Source: Leadbetterella byssophila DSM 17132 (GTDB lineage Bacteria > Bacteroidota > Bacteroidia > Cytophagales > Spirosomataceae). Taken from it: 64,000 nucleotides of DNA. Positions 43,794 through 53,513 of the stretch are shown one piece after another. The notes beneath the pieces were generated by a model. The model made no database searches, was not told the origin of the DNA, and worked only from the letters and a program-made list of their open reading frames with translations. Position 1 is the first letter of the stretch. Every line of letters begins with the position of its first letter. The translations under genes were made by a program, and so were the position numbers. Where the stretch lies: NCBI RefSeq assembly GCF_000166395.1, contig NC_014655.1:248001-312000 (forward strand). The letters are read 5' to 3'.

Positions 43794-45371
43794 ATGAAGA
43801 ACATTGTATACAAAATAGCAATAATAATAGTCGTTGCAGTCTCATCGGCATGTGAGAATCATCTTAGAATCGTACAGCCGGGAGCAACCAGTGTAGAGAA
43901 TTTTTATAAGACCGATAAAGATGCTGAAGAGGCCATTGCTGCTGTTTATGCTTCATGGCGGGCTTCCTTGTATGGTCAGTTCTGGTTAAAAAACCTGCTC
44001 TCTGATGATGTCATTTGTGGTGGCGGATCAAGAGGCGATAACAGTATGTATGAGCAAATTAATGAATACAATTTTGGAGCGGCAAATACTACAGTAAGTA
44101 GCACTTTTGCACAATATTACAATGCCATTTACCTCGCAAACCTTATTATAAATCGAATTGAGCCGGATTCCGATGTCAAGAAGCGAGCAGTAGCGGAAGC
44201 TAAGACTATCCGTGCTGCAGTCTATTTCGATCTGGTCACCTTGTGGGGAAATGTACCTCTGGTTACTATGGAGTTGTCACCTGACGAATATCAACAGCCC
44301 AACGGAGACAAAAACGCTCTCTGGAACTTGATAGAAACTGACTACAAGGATGCATTGCAGAGTAATAGCCTTCCTCAGAAGGGAAGTGCTGCCAATACAG
44401 CCCAACCTGCAAGACTTACATCAGACGCAGCCAGAGCGTTTTTAGGAAAAGCTCAGTTATTTCAAGGTAAAAATGAAGAAGCGTTTGAGAACTTGTCAAC
44501 GGTAATCAACGATGGAAAACATGGTTTGGTAGCAGACTATGAAAACGTACTTAGAGCTGTCTCTGATTTTTCTTCAGAGTCTGTCTTTGAGTTTAACTCT
44601 ATAGGTGATGATAATAACGCCTTTGAGCAGGGAAACACCCTTTGGGGAATCATGAACGGCTATAGAAGTGATAAGCTGAATCTTTCCGGGTATTTTACAG
44701 GTTTACATGGTATCTATCCTTCGGGTTGGGGTTTCGGAAATCCTACGTCAGCATTGTATCAGGCATTTCTTGCGGAGGAGGGGGCAGAAGGTTACCGGCT
44801 AAATAACACCATCAAGACTTACAAACAGCTGAATAATGTGGGCATTGCACTTAATCCGGGAAGCTCCTTATATGGAAATGAAGGCTATTTTAATTGGAAG
44901 CACAGATACTTGGGTTCTGAAGTACTTGTGGCATCTTTTGGTTTTTCTACCACAGCCAATTTCAGAGTTTTAAGATATGCTGAAGTTCTTCTTTTAGCTG
45001 CGGAAGCTGCTGTTCAAACCGGAAGGAATGCTCAGGCTCTTTCCTACATCAATCAAATCAGAAGCAGAGCAAAACTAAAAGCTCTTGACAATGTTTCACT
45101 GGATAATATCAAGACAGAAAAGAGACTTGAGCTCTGTTTTGAAGGAGTTCGTTTTCAGGATCTGGTACGCTGGGGAGATACTCACTTTTTAGAGAAACAA
45201 GGTGAAAAAGTACCCACTTTTACTGGATTGAATAACGACGGAAGTCATACCATCATCTACCCCTATAGCAATCAAACTTTTGGTTTCAAAAAGGGGAAGA
45301 ATGAGCTGCTCCCTTTTCCTGAACATGAAATGAATGTGAACAAGAATATTAAACAAAATCCGGGATGGTAA
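43794..45371 (+). CDS. SusD/RagB-family nutrient-binding lipoprotein
   Basis: The product (525 aa) has a lipobox (VAVSSACENH), the N-terminal FYKTDKDAEEAIAAVYASW segment, TPR-like helices in the first half (AEAKTIRAAVYFDLVTLWGN, RAFLGKAQLFQGKN) and the C-terminal family signature RLELCFEGVRFQDLVRWGD followed by LLPFPEHEMNVNKNIKQNPG. It caps the SusC barrel and binds ligand on the cell surface. Its last codons overlap the start of esterase 1 by 7 bp, so expression is coupled. Confidence 0.95.
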   Translation: MKNIVYKIAIIIVVAVSSACENHLRIVQPGATSVENFYKTDKDAEEAIAAVYASWRASLYGQFWLKNLLSDDVICGGGSRGDNSMYEQINEYNFGAANTTVSSTFAQYYNAIYLANLIINRIEPDSDVKKRAVAEAKTIRAAVYFDLVTLWGNVPLVTMELSPDEYQQPNGDKNALWNLIETDYKDALQSNSLPQKGSAANTAQPARLTSDAARAFLGKAQLFQGKNEEAFENLSTVINDGKHGLVADYENVLRAVSDFSSESVFEFNSIGDDNNAFEQGNTLWGIMNGYRSDKLNLSGYFTGLHGIYPSGWGFGNPTSALYQAFLAEEGAEGYRLNNTIKTYKQLNNVGIALNPGSSLYGNEGYFNWKHRYLGSEVLVASFGFSTTANFRVLRYAEVLLLAAEAAVQTGRNAQALSYINQIRSRAKLKALDNVSLDNIKTEKRLELCFEGVRFQDLVRWGDTHFLEKQGEKVPTFTGLNNDGSHTIIYPYSNQTFGFKKGKNELLPFPEHEMNVNKNIKQNPGW

Positions 45372-46168
45372 CACAGAAGATTGTAGTAGCTGTTGTTTTA
45401 TTATTAGCCTCTCTAAATAGCCAAGGGCAAGGTTTTATTATGCCTCCTCAAGGTAAGATAGAATACGAAGTAATAGAAAGTAAGGTATTGAACACCACAA
45501 GAAATTACTCTATTTATCTGCCCAAATCTTACAAGACAGAAGAATCGAGACAATATCCCATATTGTATCTATTGCATGGTATGAACGATACCCACAAAGG
45601 CTGGCCAACCCGTGGACACGTAGAAGACGTGGCCAATCAGCTGATAGATGGAGGGGAGGTTAGAGAGATGATTATTGTTACCCCCGATGCCGGCACAGAC
45701 TGGAACGGTTATTTTGACATGGAAGGTTGGAGCTATGAGCGGTTTTTCTTCGAAGAGTTTTTACCTCATATAGAGGGAAAGTACAGAGTAAGTAGAGGTA
45801 AAGAAGAGAGAGCTATAGCAGGACTATCAATGGGAGGTGGTGGATCTACAGTTTATGCACAAAAGCATCCTGAACTGTTTTCTTCGGTTTACGCGATGAG
45901 TGCTCTGATGAATATCCCATTTGTCGGTGGCCCTCCTGGTCTGGATAAAAAGTTGGATCTGTTAACCCAAAGTGTCATTGCCAATAGCTCTATTGCCTTT
46001 GTTGAAAAAGCCGATGCTGCCACTTTAGAAAAGTTGAAAGCTGTGAACTGGTTTGTGGATTGCGGCGACGATGACTTTTTGCTGGATGTTAACATAGATT
46101 ATGTCAGAGCGATGAAAAAGGTTGGTATACCGCTTCAGTTTAGAATCCGTGACGGAGGACATACCTAG
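45365..46168 (+). CDS. Secreted alpha/beta esterase 1 (CE1/esterase D-like), ended by an amber codon
   Basis: A signal peptide (VVAVVLLLASLNSQGQ) precedes an esterase D-type domain: YPILYLLHGMNDTHKGW, the nucleophile Ser155 in IAGLSMGGG, an acidic DCGDDDFLLD and His266 in RDGGHT. Directly after GGHT comes TAG at 46166-46168; the same frame continues EYWHSALYEALRFPSRNFKK to a TGA at 46229. Relatives, including the next gene, have Trp at this point (GGHTW), so TGG-to-TAG is the simplest reading. The triad survives, but the last helix of 20 residues is lost unless the stop is read through. Role: removing acyl or feruloyl-like groups from the imported glycan. Confidence 0.85.
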   Translation: MVTQKIVVAVVLLLASLNSQGQGFIMPPQGKIEYEVIESKVLNTTRNYSIYLPKSYKTEESRQYPILYLLHGMNDTHKGWPTRGHVEDVANQLIDGGEVREMIIVTPDAGTDWNGYFDMEGWSYERFFFEEFLPHIEGKYRVSRGKEERAIAGLSMGGGGSTVYAQKHPELFSSVYAMSALMNIPFVGGPPGLDKKLDLLTQSVIANSSIAFVEKADAATLEKLKAVNWFVDCGDDDFLLDVNIDYVRAMKKVGIPLQFRIRDGGHT

Positions 46169-46249
46169 GAGTATTGGCATTCTGCACTTTATGAGGCTCT
46201 CAGATTCCCTTCAAGAAATTTCAAAAAATGAATTTTAAGTAAATAAAAA

Positions 46250-47434
46250 ATGAAAAAAACAATTCTAACCTTAAGTATTCTGATCATGAGTGTAATTATG
46301 CTTCATGCCCAGCAAAATCTTGATTTCTCTGGTGCACAGGGAATAATTTCACCGCAGGTAAATGATAACAATACCGTTACTTTCAAGCTCGATGCTCCTA
46401 AAGCTGCAGAGGTTTTTTTACAGGGAGATTGGATGCCGGCAGAAGGATGGGTTCCGGGCAAAGTGGCAATGAAAAAGGATGAAAAAGGAATATGGACATA
46501 TACTTCGGAGTCTTTGAAGTCAGATTTATTCATGTACAATTACATAGTGGATGGGCTGAAAATTACAGACCCGAATAACGTATACCAAATCAGAGACATT
46601 GCCAATATGTTCAGCATATTCATTACCAATGGTGATCAGTCTTCAGCCTATAAGGTAGCTGATGTACCTCATGGGACAGTCTCGCGTACCTGGTACGACT
46701 CCCCTGGTTTAAAGGCTACCAGACGTTTAACGGTTTATACACCGCCGGGCTATGAACGCAGTAAAGAGAGCTATCCGGTGCTTTATCTTCTTCACGGTGT
46801 GGGAGGTGACGAAGAGGCCTGGATTTCCTTGGGAAGGACGGCTCAGATTCTGGATAATCTGATTGCAGCAGGCAAAGCCAAGCCTATGCTTGTGGTGATG
46901 ACTAACGGGCACACCAGTAATGCAGCCGCACCGGGTGAATCAAGCAAGGGACTTTACAAACCAATAATGATGACGCCCGATGTAGGCTCTGGTAATATGG
47001 AGAGTACTTTCCAGGATGTAGTTGACTTTGTAGAGAAGACTTACCGTGTTAAGAAAAACAAGGCAGATCGTGCTATTGCAGGTTTGTCAATGGGCGGTTC
47101 TCACACCTTGTTTATTTCAGCCAATTTGAACAATACATTTGATTATGTAGGACTTTTTTCTGCTGCATATCGTCTGAACAGACCAGATGCAAAGCAAGTA
47201 CCTGCTGTTTATGAAAACTACGAAAAGAACCTTGAAAAACAGCGTGATAATGGGTACAAACTGTACTGGATTGGTATGGGAAAAACAGATTTTCTGTATC
47301 AGAGCGGAGTAGATTTTAGAAAACTTTTAGACGATAAGAAAGTAAAGTATACTTACAGAGAATCAGAAGGAGGACATACCTGGTCAAACTGGAGACTTTA
47401 CCTGTCAGAGTTTGTCCCACTTTTATTTAAATAG
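46250..47434 (+). CDS. Secreted esterase 2 with N-terminal E-set (CBM48-like) domain
   Basis: The protein (394 aa) has a signal peptide ending at about LHAQQ, an immunoglobulin-like E-set domain related to CBM48/isoamylase-N (FKLDAPKAAEVFLQGDWMPA, about 30-125) and a CE1-type esterase domain with LYLLHGVGGDEEAW, nucleophile Ser280 in IAGLSMGGS and His375 in EGGHTWSNW. This two-domain layout is common in Bacteroidota feruloyl/acetyl xylan esterases. It appears intact and lies 18 bp past the extended frame of esterase 1, in the same operon. Confidence 0.92.
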   Translation: MKKTILTLSILIMSVIMLHAQQNLDFSGAQGIISPQVNDNNTVTFKLDAPKAAEVFLQGDWMPAEGWVPGKVAMKKDEKGIWTYTSESLKSDLFMYNYIVDGLKITDPNNVYQIRDIANMFSIFITNGDQSSAYKVADVPHGTVSRTWYDSPGLKATRRLTVYTPPGYERSKESYPVLYLLHGVGGDEEAWISLGRTAQILDNLIAAGKAKPMLVVMTNGHTSNAAAPGESSKGLYKPIMMTPDVGSGNMESTFQDVVDFVEKTYRVKKNKADRAIAGLSMGGSHTLFISANLNNTFDYVGLFSAAYRLNRPDAKQVPAVYENYEKNLEKQRDNGYKLYWIGMGKTDFLYQSGVDFRKLLDDKKVKYTYRESEGGHTWSNWRLYLSEFVPLLFK

Positions 47435-47532
47435 ATTGATTGTTGGCCCTAAATAATCACTTTTTTCAAGCATGTTCTGTTCGGGAATGTGCTTGAATTT
47501 TCAAAATTCAACGAAAATCATTCTTAACACCC

Positions 47533-49829
47533 ATGAAAAAACTATATATATCAGTAGGCATATTTTTCTTCTCATTTCGGCTCTCCGGCCAGCAAGCCCC
47601 CAGCTTGGTAAGAATTCCGTACAGGAGGTGTTAAATGCGATGACGTTAGAAGAAAAGGTAGATTTATTGGTTGGTGCAGGAATGCCCGGTTTTGGTGGGC
47701 CAACAGTAGGACAAACTGAAAACCTCGTTCCGGGTGCGGCTGGTACCACTAAAGCTATTCCAAGGTTGGGAATTCCGGCTATAGTTCTGGCGGACGGCCC
47801 TGCTGGAATAAGGATAAGTCCAACTCGTCAAAATGACACACAAACGTTTTACGCAACAGCCTTTCCAATTGCTACATTGATTGCTTCTTCATGGAACCTT
47901 GAACTGGCTGAGAATATAGGTAAAGCTATGGGTAAAGAGGCTCTTGAATATGGAGCAGATGTACTTTTGGCTCCTGCTTTAAATTTGCATCGACATCCGC
48001 TTAACGGAAGAAATTTTGAATATTATTCTGAAGATCCAATTATTTCAGGGAAAATGACAGCGGCAGCCGTTAATGGTATCCAGTCTAATGGGGTGGGAAC
48101 TTCGATCAAACATTTTGCTGCGAATAATCAGGAAAGCCTTCGTTCAAAAAATGATGTCAGAATAAAAAACCGGACATTGAGAGAGCTATATCTTAAAGGT
48201 TTTGAAATTGCGGTTAAAGAATCATCACCATGGACTGTGATGTCATCCTATAATAAAATTAATGGGACTTACACTTCAGAAAGTAGGGAGCTATTAACAA
48301 CTGTGTTGCGGGACGAATGGAAGTTTGACGGAATAGTTATGACTGACTGGTTTGGTGGAACAAACATTGTAAAGCAGGTTCATGCTGGAAACGATTTACT
48401 AATGCCCGGAATTAAACCACAGAAAGATGCAATTCTTCAGAATGTCAAAGATGGTAAACTGGATGTGAAAGATGTGGATGTTAATGTTAGAAGAATCCTG
48501 GACTTAATTCTGAAAACTCCGAGGTTTAAAAAGTATCCTTACTCCAATAAACCAGATCTGAAAGCTCATGCTTTGATTGCCAGAGAAGCCGCAGCCGAGG
48601 GAATGATATTACTTAAAAATGAAAAACTGACGTTGCCAATATCTTCAGAAACAAAGATTGCTGCTTTTGGTGTTACCTCCTACGATTTTATTAGTGGTGG
48701 GACAGGCAGTGGAGATGTCAACGAGGCGTATATCATTTCACTAATGGACGGGCTATCAGCTTTCAGTGTTGAAAGAAAACTCGCTGAGAAGTATTCGGTC
48801 TACGTTGGAGACTACAAGGAAAAAAACAAACCCGACCCAAATAACCCAATGGCTGCATTTCTAAATAAACCAAGAATGCCTGAGTTGGAGTTGTCAGAGT
48901 CTGAAATTGGAGAATACGCTAAATCTACAGATATGGCTATCATTACAATTGGTAGAAATTCCGGCGAGTTTGAAGATAGAAAGACTACAAATGATTTTTA
49001 TCTCAGTGATGAAGAACAGAATTTGATTTCAAAAGTAGCGAAGGCTTATCATTCTAAAGGTAAAAAAGTTGTAGTAATACTTAACGTTGGAGGAGTGATA
49101 GAAACGGCTTCGTGGAAAGAAAAACCAGATGCTATTTTACTGGCCTGGCAGGCGGGACAGGAAGGTGGAAATTCAGTTGCGGATATTTTAAGTGGTAAAG
49201 TGGGACCTTCAGGAAAGTTGACCATGTCATTCCCAAATGATCTGAAAGATGTAGCATCAAATAACAATTTCCCAATTGATATAGAGTTGAATTTTCAAGA
49301 AATGATGGGAGGAGGCCCACCTAATTCTGCACAGGAACCTCGTAAGAATTTAGAATTCACCACGTATGAGGAAGATCTGCACGTAGGATACAGAGATTAT
49401 ATCACCAATAAAAAACAAGTTTCTTTTCCATTTGGATTCGGGCTTTCTTACACTTCATTCGATTTTAGAAATAGTAAGATTTCTGGAGATTCTAAAGTTG
49501 GGTTTACATTGAAGGTAACCGTAAAGAATACGGGTAAAGCAAAAGGAAAAGAAATTGTTCAGATTTATCGCTCTAATCTAAACAAAGATCCTGACAGGGA
49601 ACTAATTTCCTTTGGTAAAACTAAAGAATTAGCCCCTGGAGAAGTGCAAATATTAACGTTTAAAATTAACTCAGAAGACTTCTCCATTTTTGATGAATCT
49701 ATAAATGCCTGGGTAACAAAGGCAGGTAATTATCACCTTTTAATAGGTAAAAGTGTTTCGGATATTATCCTCACAGAAAATGTGGAGATAAAAGAGAAAT
49801 TTGAGAGGCGGGTGATTGCCAGATTTTGA
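47533..49829 (+). CDS. Family 3 glycoside hydrolase (beta-glucosidase/xylosidase-like), frameshifted in the signal peptide
   Basis: The enzyme body (about 750 aa) has the GH3 N-terminal barrel (MTLEEKVDLLVGAG, ADGPAGIRIS, GTSIKHFAANNQE), the nucleophile Asp in GIVMTDWFGG (codon 48345-48347), the C-terminal domain (LLKNEKLTLPIS, NSVADILSGKVGPSGKL) and a fibronectin-III-like tail (FPFGFGLSYTSF onward). The natural start is the ATG at 47533, which encodes a signal peptide MKKLYISVGIFFFSFRLSGQ, but its frame leaves the enzyme frame at a run of five Cs (47597-47601). One more C would join QQAP to QLGKNSVQEVLNAMT. As read, the enzyme can only start from an unconvincing upstream codon (47472) without an export signal. 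Confidence 0.85.
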
Positions 49830-49879
49830 AAATAAAGGTCTAATATTTAGTCATTCAACTACTTAATTACGAGAAAATT

Positions 49880-50899
49880 ATGAAACAGGCTCTCAGTATT
49901 ATATTTCTATTGGTATCAATTTTCGGATTTGCTCAAAAAGGAAGCGTTCAGACGTTTACAATAAATTCAAAAGCCTTGATCAATAAAGGAGGAGAAAATC
50001 CAAACAGAAGTTGCTCTGTTTATTTACCCCCCGGATATGAAGGAGGCAAAGAACGTTATCCTGTAATCTATTTTCTACATGGTTTCACAGGTACGGACGC
50101 TATTTCTCCGGAAATTAAAAAAGTGCTGGATGAAGGGATAGTCAGAAAGAAAATCAAACCGTATATTTTGGTTATTCCTAATCACTACACACTTTATCAG
50201 GGTAGTTTTTATACTGATTCGGAGTTAACAGGAAACTGGGAGACATTTACTTCTAAGGAGCTGGTCGACTATATGGATAAAAACTTCCGTACGTTGGCTA
50301 CAAAAGAGTCGCGTGGAATTGCCGGGCACTCTATGGGTGGTTATGGAGCAATTAAAATAGCGATGCGTCATCCCGAAGTGTTTAGTTCAGTGTATGGTCT
50401 AAGCCCCGGGCTAATGTCATTTGTTAAGGAGTTTGGCCCCAATAGCCCTTACTTTAAAATCTATCAAAACGCCAGGACGGAAGAAGAACTTACAAGAGCC
50501 TATTATCCGAAAGTTTTGGCAGCTGTAGGCCGGGCTTGGTCTCCTAATCCAAACAATCCTCCATTTTACGCTGATATGCCATTTACGTATAAAGGTGACT
50601 CCTTGATTGTAAACCAAAAGGTTTTAGAAAAATGGCACAGGAATATGCCGGTTGAAATGGTAAATGACTATGCAGACAATTTGAGAAAGTTGACAGCCAT
50701 AAAGTTGGACTGGGGTAGAAATGATTCTCCAAGATTTCCGGTTCAGAATATGGCATTTAGTCAGAAACTGGAAAATCTCGGGATCAATCATTATGCCGAA
50801 GAGTATATCGGTACACACGTAGATAAAATCTGGACACTTGACGGGCGGGTGTTAAACGCTATGCTTCCTTTCTTTAATGATTACCTGAAATTTGAATAA
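49880..50899 (+). CDS. Secreted alpha/beta esterase 3
   Basis: The protein (339 aa) has a signal peptide (IIFLLVSIFGFAQK) and an esterase D-like domain: YPVIYFLHGFTGTDA, nucleophile Ser151 in IAGHSMGGYGA, and a C-terminal acid and His (GTHVDKIWTL). It belongs to the same broad clan as esterases 1 and 2 but is clearly distinct in sequence. It lies 50 bp after the GH3 gene, and the transporter gene begins at or inside its last codons. A third esterase points to a heavily or diversely acylated substrate. Confidence 0.9.
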   Translation: MKQALSIIFLLVSIFGFAQKGSVQTFTINSKALINKGGENPNRSCSVYLPPGYEGGKERYPVIYFLHGFTGTDAISPEIKKVLDEGIVRKKIKPYILVIPNHYTLYQGSFYTDSELTGNWETFTSKELVDYMDKNFRTLATKESRGIAGHSMGGYGAIKIAMRHPEVFSSVYGLSPGLMSFVKEFGPNSPYFKIYQNARTEEELTRAYYPKVLAAVGRAWSPNPNNPPFYADMPFTYKGDSLIVNQKVLEKWHRNMPVEMVNDYADNLRKLTAIKLDWGRNDSPRFPVQNMAFSQKLENLGINHYAEEYIGTHVDKIWTLDGRVLNAMLPFFNDYLKFE

Positions 50900-50903
50900 C
50901 TCT

Positions 50904-52199
50904 ATGCTCGTACTCTATGGTTTACTAATCATTGGGCTATTTCTCGTCTTGATATGGAGTAAGAGAGTTCCAGTGATGATAGCCCTGGTTATGACTCCTG
51001 TTCTGGTGGCAGTGATTGCCGGCTTTTCTGTAGCTGATATTGGTACTTTTGCTTTAAGCGGAATTCGCCAGGTGGCCCCTACAGCTGTGCTTTTGATGTT
51101 TGCTGTACTTTATTTTTCAATCATGTTAGATTCAGGATTGTTTGATCCTGTGATAAAGACGGTGTTGAAGCTTGTAAAGGGCGATCCCTTAAAAGTAGTT
51201 ATCGGTACTGCTTTGCTTACGATGCTTGTACATTTGGATGGCGATGGTACCGCTACTTTTATGATTGTGATTACTGCTTTTTTGCCTATCTACAAGGCAT
51301 TGAAGATGAGTAAACTTGTTCTTGCGGGGATAGTTGCTTTAAGCGTTGGGCCTATTCATCTGGTGCCGTGGTCAGGTACGTCAGCCAGAGCATTGTCCGT
51401 CTTTGAGGCAAGCAGTGCTCAGCTTTTTGTTCCTAATTTACCTGCCATAGGGGCTGGAATACTTTGGGTACTTTTTGTAGCCTGGTATTGGGGACGGGCT
51501 GAGAAAAGACGCCTAGGAGTGTTGGATTTTAGTTATACTTTTGGTGAGGATTTTTCTAAAGATAAACGTCTGTTAAGAAGACCCAAATTAGTATTGGTTA
51601 ATGCTGTTTTGACGGTCACGGTTATTGTTTTACTAACTCTGGAGATAGTGCCTTCGTCGGTTTTGTTTGTGCTGGCTTCTTTACTGGTACTTCAAATTAA
51701 TTACCCTAAGCTACAGGAGCAAAAAATGGTTTTGAGCAGGCATGGGAATAATATCTTTATGGTAGTGAGTATGATTTTTGCAGCCGGAGTTTTCTCAGGA
51801 ATTTTAACAAACGGGGGGATGACTGAAGCTATGGCAACCTCATTGGTAAGCGGTATGAAGTCCGAAAACTCGGGTTTACTTGTTTTGCTTACTGCCATAA
51901 CCAGTATGCCTGCGAGTATTATTTTTACACCTGATGCCTATTATTTTGGTGTTTTACCCATCATCAAAGAGTCAGCGAGCCAGCTTAATATAGACGCAGT
52001 TCAGTTTGGGAGAGCAGCCCTTCTAGGGCAAATGACGGTCGGCTTTCCGTTGAGTCCGTTAACGGCTTCTACATTTTTGCTGATTGGTATGGCTGAGGTG
52101 GATCTGGGAGATCACCAAAAACATACATTTTTTTGGGCATGGGGTACTACTTTGGTTATGACGCTAGTAGCGATTTTGACCGGTTCAATATTTTTATAG
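50904..52199 (+). CDS. CitMHS-type carboxylate:cation symporter
   Basis: The product (431 aa from the ATG at 50904; a TTG at 50892 would add four residues and overlap esterase 3) is a polytopic inner-membrane protein of about twelve helices. Family traits are LIWSKRVPVMIALVMTPVLV, MLVHLDGDGTATFMIVITA, GPIHLVPWSGTSARAL, and VGFPLSPLTASTFLLIG near the end. CitMHS proteins import citrate or related tri- and dicarboxylates as metal complexes. Its place behind three esterases suggests uptake of a released organic acid. The stop abuts the AtuA-like ATG without a gap. Confidence 0.88.
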   Translation: MLVLYGLLIIGLFLVLIWSKRVPVMIALVMTPVLVAVIAGFSVADIGTFALSGIRQVAPTAVLLMFAVLYFSIMLDSGLFDPVIKTVLKLVKGDPLKVVIGTALLTMLVHLDGDGTATFMIVITAFLPIYKALKMSKLVLAGIVALSVGPIHLVPWSGTSARALSVFEASSAQLFVPNLPAIGAGILWVLFVAWYWGRAEKRRLGVLDFSYTFGEDFSKDKRLLRRPKLVLVNAVLTVTVIVLLTLEIVPSSVLFVLASLLVLQINYPKLQEQKMVLSRHGNNIFMVVSMIFAAGVFSGILTNGGMTEAMATSLVSGMKSENSGLLVLLTAITSMPASIIFTPDAYYFGVLPIIKESASQLNIDAVQFGRAALLGQMTVGFPLSPLTASTFLLIGMAEVDLGDHQKHTFFWAWGTTLVMTLVAILTGSIFL

Positions 52200-53513
52200 A
52201 TGAAAGAAACAATTAGAATAGGGTGTGGTGCGGGATTTTCAGGCGACAGGTTTGAACCCGCAGTTATTTTAGCTGAGAAGGGACAATTGGATTACCTTGT
52301 TCTGGAATGCCTGGCAGAGAGAACAATTGCTTTGGCTCAACAGCAAAAGCAAATTAACCCTGATCTGGGCTATGATCCGTTTTTAGAAAGGAGAATAAGC
52401 TCTCTCTTGCCTTTTTTAGAAAAGAAGAAGATCCGGTTAATCACAAATATGGGAGCGGCCAATCCTATTGCTGCAGCTCGTAAAGTAAAGGAATTATGTT
52501 TAGAACAGGGACTTGATCTTAAGGTTGCAGCTGTAACGGGAGATGATGTTTTAGGTTTAATTACAGGAAACGAAATGGCAATTGAAACCAATAAGCCTAT
52601 TTCAGAGTCCGGCAGTTTGGTTTCAGCAAATGCGTACTTAGGTATAGAAGGAATCATAGAATCTCTCGCAGCAGATTCAGATATCATAATCACCGGACGT
52701 GTGGCAGACCCATCGTTGTTCCTGGCTCCTATGGTATTTGAGTTTGGCTGGACGGATGCTGAGCAGTTTGGACAAGGTACCGTTATTGGACACTTATTAG
52801 AATGTGGAGGCCAATTGACAGGGGGGTACTTTATGGATGTTTCCAGAAAGAAGATAGCTGATCCAGCAAACCTGGGTTTCCCAATAGCAGAGGTTAGCAG
52901 AAATGGTGCTGCTATTCTTTCTAAGGTCGATGGAACCGGGGGAAATCTGAATTTAAGAACAGTGAAGGAACAATTGCTTTATGAAGTGTTAAATCCCTAT
53001 AAGTACATAACTCCTGACGTTATAGCTGATTTTAGTAAAGTGAGATTAACGGAACTCAGAAAGGATGAGGTTCTTGTAGAAGGCGGTATCGGGGCGGAAG
53101 CCAGTAACTACTTAAAAGTAAGTGTAGGATATAAAGCATATCATCTTGGAGAAGGTGAGATTTCATATACGGGGTATGATGCCGTTGATAGATCAAAACT
53201 AGCTATTACTATTCTTGAAGAAAGATTGAAATCAGATGGTGTGCAGGAAGTGCGTTACGATCTGATTGGGCTTAACTCTATCAATGAAGACAAGTTTAGT
53301 GTAAACAGTTTTCCTTATGATGTAAGATTAAGAGTAGCTGCAAAGTGTTCTTCAAAAATTGAGGCTCAAAGAATTGGTGAAGAAGTGGAAGCACTTTATA
53401 CCAATGGACCCGCCGGAGGAGGTGGCTCTAGGAAGTATTATAAAGAAGTAATAGGTATTCACTCCATTTTTGTGAGAAAAGAAGATGTATCATTTAAAGT
53501 AACCATTTTATGA
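52200..53513 (+). CDS. AtuA-domain protein (DUF1446 family)
   Basis: The protein has 437 residues, the large AtuA domain: IRIGCGAGFSGDRFEPAVIL at the N-terminus, LDYLVLECLAERTIALAQ, LITNMGAANPIAAARKVKEL, IIITGRVADPSLFLAPM and GHLLECGGQLTGGYF. AtuA is part of the acyclic-terpene (citronellol/geraniol) utilisation cluster of Pseudomonas, where its exact biochemical role is unsettled. Many homologues occur outside terpene degraders beside acid transporters. It starts at the base after the CitMHS stop and overlaps the AtuA-C gene by 4 bp, so the three are translationally coupled. Confidence 0.88.
   Translation: MKETIRIGCGAGFSGDRFEPAVILAEKGQLDYLVLECLAERTIALAQQQKQINPDLGYDPFLERRISSLLPFLEKKKIRLITNMGAANPIAAARKVKELCLEQGLDLKVAAVTGDDVLGLITGNEMAIETNKPISESGSLVSANAYLGIEGIIESLAADSDIIITGRVADPSLFLAPMVFEFGWTDAEQFGQGTVIGHLLECGGQLTGGYFMDVSRKKIADPANLGFPIAEVSRNGAAILSKVDGTGGNLNLRTVKEQLLYEVLNPYKYITPDVIADFSKVRLTELRKDEVLVEGGIGAEASNYLKVSVGYKAYHLGEGEISYTGYDAVDRSKLAITILEERLKSDGVQEVRYDLIGLNSINEDKFSVNSFPYDVRLRVAAKCSSKIEAQRIGEEVEALYTNGPAGGGGSRKYYKEVIGIHSIFVRKEDVSFKVTIL

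Noticed and set aside
47472-47532. Start of the GH3 gene at 47472
   Set aside because: It gives a lead without signal peptide or family similarity, whereas the ATG at 47533 in the neighbouring frame encodes a good signal peptide.
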